Below, in pieces: positions 12,493 to 23,401 of a stretch of 64,000 bases of DNA. The position numbers were made by a program, and so were the translations under genes. The notes under the pieces are model-generated. The model had not been told where the DNA came from and did no database searches. It saw only the letters and a program-made list of their open reading frames with translations. The stretch comes from Endothia cerciana. Lineage: Eukaryota > Ascomycota > Sordariomycetes > Diaporthales > Cryphonectriaceae. The stretch's first letter is position 1, and each line of letters opens with the position of its first letter. Location of the stretch: the NCBI GenBank assembly GCA_026119935.1, contig JALRMH010000051.1, positions 1 to 64,000 of the forward strand, read 5' to 3'.

Positions 12493-13432
12493 CTTTTGGT
12501 GTTGAGAACGCGACCGGCCGGATAATGCATAAGGGGCTCTCCGAAACCTCTGAGGGACAAGTGGAAGCGGTAGCGCAAGCAGTCGGCTGTATGCGATGTC
12601 TTTCGAAGAGCAATGAGGGGCAATGGCAACATGCGGATTCGTATACAGGAAGATGAATAGTAAGACGTCATGTATGTCCCAAGAATATCATCAGATCACT
12701 GGGGTCCCAACGCCAGTGCCAACGCCAACTATGTAAGTCCTGAAGAACGGTTGGCTAAAATTTCTAGCGACTTGATCGGTCACCCCTCCCCCCCCCCCCT
12801 TTTTTTTTTTTTATATGCTGCTTGGATGTCGGAGGCGGCAAGGGTGGGATATCAGCTGTGGACTAGCATCCGGATGGTCCTCTTCCGGGTGAACATTCCA
12901 GACCGCCTGAAGACCTCCGGTGCAGATTTCTGATTCGCATAGCGCATCGGTACTGGGAGACCGATCCATCGCGACGGGTCGAGGTTGTCTTGCAGCAGGC
13001 GTCCCTGCGTCATCCCGCAGGGGGGGTGGGCCACCTATTGTGCCACCCTCGATTGGCTGTCGAGCCTCGTGCGGGTCGTGTGGGAGAGCTGAGGCATGTG
13101 AAGATCAAGCCACGCCTGGCGTAGCGAGCGGCTCGTGATGTGAAGAAGGGCCGACAGCTGACTCGATGCAGCAAGTGACAGATCGCAAATCACCATGCAT
13201 GCATGATGAGATGGGGCAGGGCAATGGCCTACCATAGTAGATGACTTGATCTGATTGCTGAAGGGGTCCTCATCCTGAAGAGAAACGTGGCCACAGGCCT
13301 GAAGTGCCGCAGAACAGAGAGGTTCAATGGATGGTAGGCTTTTGACAGGTGTGTGCCCAGACGAACAGCGAGACATCCTTCGAGAGATACTGTAGGACAG
13401 CCTGGAACATGTTCCACGTGATCATCCATGTC

Positions 13433-13434
13433 GT

Positions 13435-13469
<35 letters not shown>
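13433..13469. repeat. (GT)n microsatellite
   Basis: Near-perfect GT dinucleotide repeat of about 36 bp in the lipase/PEX6 intergenic region. Confidence 0.95.
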
Positions 13470-13471
<2 letters not shown>

Positions 13472-13533
13472 CAGAGAGAGGTGCTGCTCCCCAAGGCCAG
13501 GACAGAGGGCATCGCCGCTCACTTCAGATGTAG

Positions 13534-13545
13534 AACCCTAACCCT
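13534..13545 (+). promoter_or_regulatory. Telobox-like motif AACCCTAACCCT
   Basis: Two tandem copies of CCCTAA-type telomeric sequence lie about 420 bp upstream of the PEX6 start codon. Short interstitial telobox motifs act in some fungal and plant promoters; a role here is only a possibility. Confidence 0.35.
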
Positions 13546-13965
13546 GCCATGCTGCCTCTGCCAGGTCCACCCTGGTCGCCCTAGCGCTATTACCCGGAGG
13601 CGTGGGACGCGCCTGCTTGGTGCCGAGGTTCTTCTCTCGACGGCCAACTCTCGACTCTCCTGCTGGAGACTCTGGATCTTGTCATTGGCACCGCAGCGCC
13701 CAAGATCTGATGCTGAGACGGTCCGTCGGGCCACCTCCCTCCTCCCACCGCCCTCCCTCGTGCTTGACGATCTCACGATGGGCGCCAGATGGCAATAAGC
13801 TCTAAGCCCGCAGCATAGAAGACAGTCCCGGGCCCGAGCCAAGCCTCTGAAACCGCCGCGACCTGGGTTCTAGCTACCCCCAGACTAGGCCCCGCCATAG
13901 CTGTCGATAGCTTCAACGTCGGACAGCCTCGCCAGCCTCCCTCCCCCTCCTCGAACTGAGCGGCC

Positions 13966-16900
13966 ATGGCCTCGCCGGCCCCTGTCGATCTCTCCCATCG
14001 GAAGCGCAAGAGGAGGCGCAGGCAGGACAAGCCTCCTGTCGCCGCCAGACTGGTCCTGGACGACCACGTGAAGGGTGACGTTGGCATCCTGTCTCAGGAC
14101 TTGTTCGCAGACCTGTTCCCGTATCTGAGGCTTGGTCAGTACTGCCCCTTGGGTGCTGTGCCCGAGGCCCTCGTTGCAGTGCTGATGTGTCCTGATGTGT
14201 AGACGGCGAGCAAGACGAGAATGCACACCTTCTCCCCGACGTTCTCCACGTCGCCCTGGCCCCATGGGCTCCTGACGCTGCACCCGAGACGACCAATTGG
14301 ACGGTGGTTCCCGTCACCCAGTCCGCTGCTCTTGCACACTCGACCGTACAGTTCTCGCCCTCGTCGCTGGCCCTCCAGAGCTTTGCGGCCCGCCTCCAGC
14401 AGGTCGCGCCTTCGAAGCTCTCCAGTCATAGCCGGAGCGGGATCGAGATCCTGGTGCTCGATGTGGTCCCCCTGTCCCTGGATACCGTGTTCGTGAACCT
14501 CGAGGGCGAGCTCGCACGGCGGCTGGAAGACGGGGAGGGCACGTTCTTTCGGGACCACCCCGATGTCTCTGCCCGGCTCAGGGGCAAGGACATGACAGCC
14601 ACGTCGCCGGAGGATCGCCTGAAAGCACCCCTCCGGGTTGCCCTGGGGACGCTCAGGGTTGTTCACGCGGGCGACTTGTTTCCGCTGCCTCTGGCACCGC
14701 ACCCGATCACCCATGTACCGCCCAACCCTGGAAAGGTGACCCTGTGCGAACCGGTCGCGCAGGGCGTACTGTCGCCTACGACCAAGATCATCGTCTCTCG
14801 GGGACGCATCCACTCGAGAAACGGGCGCGTGACCTCCGCAATGTCTTCAACGTCGCAGCTGAACGGGGTCGCGGAAGATGCCGAGGACACCGCGAATGAT
14901 CAGTTCTACTCGGCTGCTGAGGAGAGGTACAAAACTGAAAATGAGATCCAGGTCGAGGGTACGGACGCTGCCGCCGAGACGGAAGAGTCGGATCTCTCAG
15001 TGGACGAGCAGGATGACCTGTCGGACGATTCGATGGACGACATGATATCCCTCCAGGCACCAGCCTTGCCTGCGACGGCTGCCAGCGGCGTCTCGACTAT
15101 CACGGCTGGAACACCAATGACCTTGGGCCGCGGGCGAAAGACCAACGGCATCAGCACGCCTGGGTCGGTCTTCTCGACCTTCACTGGTGCCACTGCCCGG
15201 CCCGACAGGCCGCGGGGGCGTTTGTTCAGGGCACAGGGCCTGATGAGACTCATCCCGCCAGAGCTTCTGCACCCAAAAGTCGTGCCAGAAGATGACGAGG
15301 AAGCTCGTGTCTATGTGGACGTCGGCAACCTCACGAGAATTGGCTGCTTCTCAGGCGACTGGGTCAGACTAGAGGCATCGCAGGAACCGCCGCCGAACGG
15401 TTTCGGGCATTTCGGCCTTGGCAGCTTTGGCGACCTGGCCGAGGAGGAGCCACATTGGCGGCCTGTGAGAGTCTTTGGGCTGCCTGAGGGGTACTCAAAT
15501 CGGCCTGTGACGAGGATAGTCCACTCAAAAAACGAGGGGAGACGACCTTCATTCTTCGAGTCACAGTTGCAAAGGCCCTCGAGTCCCGCGGCCTATGCGT
15601 CGCCAATATTGCTGGCGAATCTTGAGTCTCCTCCCTACCTGCGGATATCTCCTCTGAAAAGGGGCTCAACCGTCCTGGCCAAGAACCCATTGTCCAAGCT
15701 GACCGGGTCATCACAACCGCCATATGCACGCGAGGTCACTCTACGGCACGTTCGAACCCCGATATCCGTGGAGAGGGACGTGCAGGCAGCTGTCATGGCC
15801 GGCATCAAGTACTATTTTGAAAAGAAGTCGAGGATAGTGAAAAGTGGCGACCTGATTGCTTTCCCAATCGACACCCAGCTCGGCAGGACGTTGCAAGAAG
15901 CGGACGGTGTCGCCGTTGATGACATCCTGTCCCTGGCGGCATCAAGAAAGTTGAACGGGGGACAGGGTCTGAAATTCGACGAGGTGGTATGGTTTAAAGT
16001 CACGCACATCGTCCCCCTGAAACAGGACAGGCCCGATGAGGACCACGAGGAAGATCTCTGGGGCCCCGTTGCCTGCATTGACACTTCCATGACCCTGCTT
16101 CAGCAGACAGGATCCGTCACGAGCCGGATACCGGGTATCAAGGACAATACGTGGAGGTATTATCTGGGGCTCAAGAAACCACCGGACAGAGCACTTCAAT
16201 CATCACCGATGGCAGTATTCGAGCCAGACCGGGTGCAGATTTCACCCTTGCGGAGGCGATTGCGCGAGTTGCTTGCGGCAGCCACGAGCAAGAGAGCCAT
16301 ACATCTCAGCATGCCACCTCTTGCTATCCTGCTCGTGTCGACTCAGAGGAACATTGGAAAATCCACTGTGGCTTCGGATGCATGCCTCGATATCGGTCTC
16401 CACACGTTTGTATTGGACGCGTACGACATCGTGAATGATGCGGGCTCGGGCGGCAGCGATGTGAAAACCGAAGGGTTCCTGAAGAGCAGGGCCGAGCGAG
16501 CCATGAGCTGTGGCCCTGAGTCGTGCGCGCTGCTGGTAAGGCATATTGAGGCTCTCACGGCTGACAGGATGGTCTCGTCGATGAAGGAGATCCTAGCTGA
16601 TGCAAGGGTTCTCATTGCTACCACAACCGAAGTGGACAAGGTACCAGACGGGGTTAGAGGTCTGTTCACCCATGAACTCGAGATGAGTGCGCCCGACGAG
16701 GGCGAACGAGAGGCCATTCTGAAGAACGTCATCGATGATCGGGGCCTACACTTGGATCCAGACGTCGACCTGGGCAGTGTTGCACTGAAAACGGCTGCCT
16801 TGGTCGCAGGTGATCTCGTCGATGTGGTTGACCGAGCCCTCGTCGCTCGACAGTCTCGCCTTGAGGGGCTCACCTCACGGTCTACAAACGGCCTTGACAC

Positions 16901-18372
16901 CAAAGTCACCGTCCGTGACGTGCAAGTAGCTGGCGGGCCCGCCGCCCGCGGTCTCACGCCGGCCGATCTTGATGTGGCGGTCGATGCAGCACGAAAGAAC
17001 TTTGCCGACGCCATTGGAGCACCAAAGATCCCCAACGTGACGTGGGACGACGTGGGTGGTCTCGAAAACGTGAAGGACACTGTCTCAGAAACAATCCAGC
17101 TGCCTCTCGAGCGCCCGGAACTCTTCGCCAAAGGCATGAAGAAGCGCAGCGGCATACTATTCTACGGCCCCCCCGGTACTGGCAAAACGCTACTCGCGAA
17201 GGCAATCGCCACCGAGTACAGCCTCAACTTTTTCAGCGTCAAAGGTCCTGAGCTTCTCAACATGTACATCGGCGAGAGCGAGGCCAACGTGCGGCGTGTC
17301 TTTCAGCGCGCACGAGACGCGAGACCATGCGTCGTCTTCTTTGATGAGCTGGATTCAGTGGCGCCGAAGCGTGGGAACCAGGGCGACAGCGGCGGTGTGA
17401 TGGACCGGATCGTGAGTCAGCTTCTTGCAGAGCTGGACGGCATGTCGAGTGGTGAGGATAGTGCAGGTGGCGTCTTCGTCATTGGAGCGACCAACCGGCC
17501 GGATCTGCTCGACTCGGCGTTGCTGCGCCCGGGTAGGTTTGACAAGATGTTGTACTTGGGCGTGTCAGATACACACGAGAAGCAGTTGCGGATTCTGGAG
17601 GCTCTGACGAGGAAGTAAGTCCCACGTCCCTTACACCTTGATTGACACCTCCATCCCGCACATCCGAAACTGACTCACCCTCCCCTAAACCAGGTTCGTG
17701 CTTGACCCAGCAGCGTCCCTCCGCGCTGTGGCGGAGAAGTTGCCCTTCACATACACAGGCGCAGACTTTTACGCCCTCTGCAGCGATGCTATGCTCAAGG
17801 CCGTGACCAGACAATCCGCCAAGGTCGACGCCGAGATCAAGCGCCTCAACGCGGAGGCAGCGGAGGCAGCTGCGGCCGAAGGCAAGAAGGCGCCGAACAC
17901 GATAACGACTGCTTACTTCTTTGATCACTACTCCACGCCCGAGGACATCGCAGTCATGGTCACCGAGGAGGACTTTATCGCCGCGCACCGCGAGTTGGTA
18001 CCTAGCGTTTCCGCCGGCGAGCTCGCACACTACGAGCGCGTGAGGGCTGCATTCGAAGGGGGCCGCGGCGAGAATGAGAAGATGAGGCCGGCGCCGCCCC
18101 ACCTGGCCGGACGGTCGGTCTCCGGTGCGTCAGCTGGTAAGCTAAGCGCAAAGGGGAAGGGGAAGGCGGTGGTGGGCAAAGGCAAGGGAAAGGCCGTTGC
18201 CACTGGTAGTGATGAAGATGAGGATGAGGATGACTATGGCGTCAAGGTCGGCGCTGCCGACGGCGAAGAGGACGTGAATGAAAGCTCGAGGAAGGACAAG
18301 GGCAAAGGCAAGGCTGTTGCGGAATTCCAGAACGGGACAGCTAGCGATGATGAGGGCCTCTATGATGACTAG
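13966..18372 (+). CDS. pex6: Peroxin-6, peroxisomal AAA+ ATPase
   Basis: Three exons, join(13966..14134, 14203..17614, 17694..18372), give 1419 aa, normal for filamentous fungal PEX6. Intron 1 (68 nt) has donor GTCAGT and acceptor GTAG; intron 2 (79 nt) has GTAAGT, branch CTGAC and CCAG. The N-terminal half is the divergent adaptor-binding part. The D1 ATPase at about 765-990 has a degenerate Walker A (STQRNIGKST), as expected for PEX6. D2 is canonical: Walker A GPPGTGKT (about 1045), Walker B FFDELDS (about 1100) and the second region of homology with the GATNRPD and RPGRFD arginine finger (about 1150). With PEX1 this protein extracts ubiquitinated PEX5 from the peroxisomal membrane. The C-terminal tail is an unusual lysine-glycine and acidic low-complexity extension (about 1335-1419). 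Confidence 0.97.
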
Positions 18373-18690
18373 GTGCAGTAGGCGCGAGGTCCCGGTGATC
18401 AGGAAAAAGTATATACTTGGATTGCATAAAACTAGCCGGGTCGCTCACCCTGCGAGGATTACTCATGCGCACTGCTCATAACCTAGATCTCCATCAAGAG
18501 TGACCGAGACAGAATTAATACATTCCCAAGCTGGCGCCGGTGAGTGGACTTCCTCGCCATTCTCTGTGCGTGCGTCACGAGCCGACCAAACAGAGAGAAT
18601 CACAAGCAGACAAGGATGAGAGTGCTGACGGCGGGGGGGTGGGGGGGCCCTTGGCATCTCATGAATTGACCTGCAATGCTTAAGACGGAA
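18373..18690. other. Short convergent 3' intergenic
   Basis: A 318-bp gap between two gene 3' ends, holding presumed 3' UTR and polyadenylation sequence and a short G-run near 18630. Nothing else is seen. Confidence 0.6.
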
Positions 18691-19582
18691 TCAGGCATCC
18701 CCCTCGACCTCCTCCCCCTCTGCCCCTGCACCCCCACCCTCCTTCTTCTCCTTCTCCTTCTCCTTCTCCTTCTCCTTCCCGTTGTCGTCATCGCTGCCGG
18801 ACTCGGGCTCGGGCTCCTCCCTGATGGCCTCCTCGCTCTCGATCCTCTGGATCTCGCCGGCGCTCGCGCTCGCGACCCTCGCGCCCGCAAAGGTCTCCCC
18901 CGCGGCGGCGGCCAGGCTCGTCTCGGCGGCCGGCTTCCAGCTCGAGCTCACGGGGCTCTGGACCGCCTGCGGCGCACCGCCGAGGATGCCGCCGCCCGCC
19001 CCCTCCTTGCCCCACGCGCCCGAGGTCGGCGACTGCAGGCCGGCCGCCGCCGCGGGTGGTGGTGGCGTCGCGATGGACAGCCCCGACATGCCCTCGGCCG
19101 GCGGGTCCTCCGGCCCTGCCGCCGCCGCCTTGTTGGCCCCGTGCACCTTCTCCCTCAGCGCCTCGATCCTGGCCTGCCTGGCCGCCCTGGCCTTCTCGTT
19201 CGCCCTCTCCGCCGCCTCCTCGGCCACGCTCTTGACGTTCTGCTTCTGCTGCTGCTGCTTGGCGGTGTGGGCCTGGGACACGGCGGCCGCGATCTTCTTG
19301 GCGCCCTCCCGGGCCGGGTCCGGCAGCGGCGGGGCGGGGGGCGGGGGGTTCAGCGCCGCCGGGGGGTGGGCCTCCTTGTTCGCGGGCTGCCTGTACTTGG
19401 GCACGGGCGCGACTGAGCCCTTCTTGGGCTGGGTGAACTCGTCGTAGTAGATCTTGACGTGCTGCTTGAGCTCGCCGTACTCGTTCCACTCCTCGATCTC
19501 CGAGAGGTCCTGTCAGGCCCCCCCCAACACCCAGAAGTTAGTGAAACCTATAATTTTGGAGAGACTAAAAGCTATCATGTCT

Positions 19583-19621
<39 letters not shown>

Positions 19622-20137
19622 GGAAGGGGGAGGTTTTGATGGCGACGTAGGACATACACCCAGCACTTCCCCCATCTGCACCAGCCCGGGCAGCCGCCTC
19701 GGCTTCCCCTCGGCCGTCTTGCCGGCCCTCCTGCCCCACAGCATCCGCGCCTTCTCGTCGGTGGCGAGGTCCGTCGCCTTGAACGGCACCCTGTTGGCGC
19801 GCAGGATCGTCTCGAGCCGCGACGTGGCCGTCACGATGTGCATGTTGCCCGCGGTGAGGGACGTGTAGATGTACAGCGCCGGGTCGGTGCTGTAGTTCTT
19901 GGCCTTGGGCCTGCCGGCCGCCGCGGGGGCTTTGGAGGAGGAAGAGGAGGAGGAGGAGGAGGGTGTTGCCGTCGCTGCCCCTGCTGCCGCTTTGGCTGCC
20001 GGGGCGGTTGATGATGATGAGGAGGATGCCTTGGCTGGTGTCGTCGCGGAGCCGGCTGCTGCTGGTGGTGGTGGTTCGGCGGTGGGCGTGCTGGCGCCTT
20101 CTGCAGGCGTGCTCGTGCTGACTCCCTCGGAGGCCAT
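18691..20137 (-). CDS. SH3BGR/glutaredoxin-like thioredoxin-fold protein
   Basis: Two exons, complement(18691..19509, 19658..20137), give 432 aa. The donor is GGT|GTATGT and the acceptor ACAG|GAC, which joins MGEVLG to DLSEIEEW and completes the fold. Residues 1-80 are an Ala/Ser/Pro-rich disordered leader. Residues about 80-190 match the SH3-domain-binding-glutamic-acid-rich/glutaredoxin fold: a beta strand before IVTATSRLETILRANRV, then the RRLPGLVQMGEVLG and ELNE-like EEWNEYGELK end of the fold. No CxxC or CxxS redox motif is visible, so it is probably not a redox enzyme. The remaining 240 residues are low complexity with a helical Ala/Glu/Lys stretch and an acidic-lysine KE repeat. Its function is unknown. 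The intron carries a GA microsatellite. Confidence 0.8.
19586..19619. repeat. (GA)n microsatellite inside an intron
   Basis: About 16 GA units lie within the single intron (19510-19657) of the SH3BGR-like gene. Confidence 0.95.
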
Positions 20138-21673
20138 GGTGGGCTACGCTGTCCTGGTGATGATCTCTCGTGATGTCTTGGGGGTGGGCTAACAAGGTCG
20201 GTCAGGTAAATGTCTGGTTGGGCGAGGCTCGCCCCCTCCAAACTCGGGAGTGTTCGGTCAGACGTGGCACCCTGGGTGAGACCCGGGGCAAGAAGCTATG
20301 ACGGCCTGGCAGCCAATGCGTCCTCATTCGCTCGTCTCGTTTTCCTCCCCCCGGTTCGTTCGTGGTTCGGTTCTCCTTGCGGGAGAAGCCGTGTGATCGG
20401 CAGGCATGGCTCGAGTGGGTTGGGGGGAGCGCTCTTGGGAGCTGTCAGGGTCCTGATGAAGCACTGGGCGGGCCCCCCTGACCCCCTGACCCCCTGACCC
20501 CCTGACCCCACCAGGGCATGCTATGGTAGCCATTCCCCCTTGTGTGGAATTTAGCTTGGGAAAAGGGTGGAGGAGGTCCGCCGGGGGGGGGGAGGGGTGA
20601 ACTCGACAATGACTTCCAAACGCAAGATGTCTGTCTAATTGAATGCCTAACATCTACAAAGCTTGCCCGGTCTTGCTCTTGGAAGAGGATGGCATCTGGC
20701 CTGGTGTCACTTTTCTGCCATGACTCTGAAAAGACGCCTACACTTCGCGGGAAGAGGGATAAAAAGAAATTGGAAAAGTAGATCAAATGTCAATTGCCTG
20801 GGACCATAGAGGGACTACATGACATCTACTAAAAACCACCATATCTATCTATATACATACCCAAGTCCCCAGTCCTCTCATCTGCAGAATGAATACCGAT
20901 CACTTGCAACAGCAGCTCCTCCGATCATAGCCACACTTGTCACACGTGTACCCCGAGTACCTATCACAACCATATGTCACACCCATCTTGATGATCTCTA
21001 GACTAACAAGGTGATGTAAAAATGCTGGAGGGGATAGTGCAATTCTCGTTGGTGGTCTCTGGGTCGATGCTGGAGTTCCTTGTCGTTACTTCCTGATGCA
21101 CAAACGACAAAGAGCACAACGGAATTTGCCTGGTTTTATAGCTATTCGGCGGCCGGGTGTGGCTGAAGCCCATCTTTTCCGGGTAGTGAGGGCCTCGCCA
21201 CCTCATCGTCATCACTGAGACAGCCAAGTTCTCAAGTCACCCTAAGTGAGAATCTAGAGGGAACTGAGCCCCGCGGGTCCGGCTTTCACGACCTCCAGCG
21301 AGTTGCCGCTCTGCTGGTTCCCCTTTTGTTACGGCTGGTCCTGGTGACGAGTTGAATTCCGCAAGGGCCCAGGGTGGGTTGACCACCACGCCATCGAGCT
21401 GTAGAGATCCGGGCCTTTGAGCCATGCGGGCGGTCCGTTGACAGGGCCGAGCCGAGGCGGCCGACCTTCTGGGGCCATTGTTACAGGTGAGACCTGCATG
21501 ATCACGAGAAGAGCCGTGTCTTGTTGGTGGCGTGGCCGACGCGAAACGAATGTGTCATCTCGCGGCTGCACCGGGGAACCATGCTCGAGCTTGTCAACTA
21601 GTAAATTCCGCGGCGCGTCCTTGAGGTTCCAAGACTCAAAAAGGCCGGAGAACCTTCTGCAGGAGTGACCGCA
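20138..21673. other. Intergenic
   Basis: Holds the presumed promoter of the SH3BGR-like gene, an octamer tandem repeat and a TA-richer stretch (about 20780-21000). No open frame here has domain support. Confidence 0.55.
20468..20510. repeat. Tandem 8-bp repeat (CCCCCTGA)n
   Basis: Four head-to-tail copies of CCCCCTGA with a partial fifth, about 340 bp upstream of the SH3BGR-like start codon. Confidence 0.9.
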
Positions 21674-23401
21674 ATGTTTTCCAGCGGGAAGACGGGACCA
21701 TCATTCACGAAACCGCATTCGGGATCAAGAATTGCTCCGGGCCGGTCCAATATGTCTCTTCTTCTTCTCCCTCCCAAAAAGACTAAGAAGGCCGCAAAGA
21801 CCAAAGAGCAAGCCAGGCCGGTCCCCACGCCCGGCATACCCAGGTACAGCCGGATGCCCGTCAGGGAATGTTGCGCCCCAGCTTCCTCCACTGTTCATCA
21901 GGCCGACAACGTCATCGGCCACCTTCATGAAGCCTACCCGGACGATGGCACCGTTCCGGGGCAGTACAGCACGCAGATGGGCCTACAGCATCTTGATAAC
22001 GCCGTCCATGTCCGCTCGGAACAGAACAAGAAGGCGACCGAAGCTGTCGGCAAGGGCGTTAAGGATATCCGGGAACGCTTGGGCAAGGTGGCAGAGGCCA
22101 TGAAGGGGACGGGGGAGGCCGCGGGAGCTGCCGTGGCCCTGGGAGAATGGGAAAGGAAAAGGCGTGCGGCAAAGGCAGACGACACGAGGAGAGCCAGAGA
22201 GGGGGAAGTGTCGAAGGAGGTTCTCAAGTTGCGAGAACTGGTGGCAGATGGTAAGAAGGGCGCGGAAGAGGATCACAGGGGCCTTGATTCGGCGCAAGTG
22301 CTCAAGCTGCTTGAGGAGAGGGATATCGGGCGTGAGCTGCAGAGGCTACACGCCTTGTCCCGGCCGAGATCATGAGAAGAAGGATGATGACTTCATCAGT
22401 GAGGTTCGGCTTCGAGAAATACTTGACCAGCGGGGAGCAGCTGCAAGGGTTGCAGCGCTTACAGAGCCTACAGGACGAGTCTCAGAGGCCATGGCAAGGC
22501 GTTCCTCGCGGAGGCTGATTTGGTCAAGATCCTAGGCCAGCGAGACGGCGAACGAGAGTCTGCCTGGCTGAAGGATGTGGAGAATATCCAGAAGAGCCTC
22601 AACCAGGACCCGGGCTTCCGCCACGAGGACCAGCTTCGCGAAATACTTCAAGGTGGTGGACAGCGTCGGGAATTGGAGCGGCCCATGGCCTTGGAGGAAG
22701 GCGTTCCCAAGCAGGGGATCAAGCTTGGCCCCAAAGTGGACAGCACCACCTTCCCCAGCCTGCCAGGAATCGAGCGTCTCATTGAAGACGTCCTCGCAAG
22801 ACATGATTGGGAGCGAGACCATGGGATAAGACGTGCGTCTTTCAGGAGTGATTGACAGTCACCATCCAGCTCAGAGACCGTGGTCTTTCAAAGCGCCGTC
22901 CACAGAACCGTGGAACTGCTCCTCCAGCGTCAGCCCGTCGACAAGGCAGCAGAGCTCCTGGAGCTTCTGCCTCAACGGAACACGACCACGACCACGACCC
23001 AGGGTGCAGGTGGTCGCCGAGCGAGTGACCAGGAGTGGATTCTCACCAGGGTTTTCCGACACCTTGACACCTTTTCGTCGGAGCAACAGCATGGCTATGA
23101 TCATCATGAGCCGTGTCATCGGTATCACAGCGACCACACGTGCAGATACGGATGTTACACGACTTCGAACTTCGAGTGTCCTGCATGTGCTCATGCCCAC
23201 GCCTCTCCGCCCCCGTACGACAGTCCCAGGCCAAGGCATGCAGACATGGCGGGAGGGGGGGGGGGGGCGCACGAGGGCATGCCCTGGATCGGGCGGGTTC
23301 TGCGCCAACGCACTGGAAGACAGCGCCTCAGGCTCGGCACTGTTGATAAGCAAAGGACTTGCACCCCGAGTGCTGCGCCTGTGTTCTATGTGGTGATCTA
23401 G
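21674..23401 (+). pseudogene. Decayed gene with ~36-residue helical repeats and a Cys/His-rich end
   Basis: Coding-like sequence runs from an ATG at 21674 but changes frame at about 22366, 22433 and 22490. Before the first break a charged helical segment (HLHEAY, KKATEAVGKGVKDIRERL) reads well. After it come four related units spaced about 107-115 bp apart, with cores VLKLLEERD, RLREILDQR, DLVKILGQRD and QLREILQGG. This is a repeat of about 36 residues. The frame closes at 22855; a further open segment (22880-23401) carries a Cys/His-rich cluster with spaced C, HH, C and CPAC residues like a metal site. Some joins could be unrecognised introns, but the breaks inside repeat units have no usable splice sites. 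I do not recognise the family. Either a pseudogene or a gene with assembly errors. Confidence 0.45.

Larger units (their letters stand above)
12493..13965. other. Divergent intergenic region between lipase (-) and PEX6 (+)
   Basis: This should hold the promoters of both genes. It contains a C/T homopolymer block (about 12785-12815), a GT microsatellite (13433-13469) and a telobox-like motif. I see no gene. Confidence 0.6.

Noticed and set aside
10324..12525. 733-codon plus-strand open frame
   Set aside because: It is the antisense shadow of the GC-rich lipase gene, with arginine/proline/alanine-biased composition and no domain.
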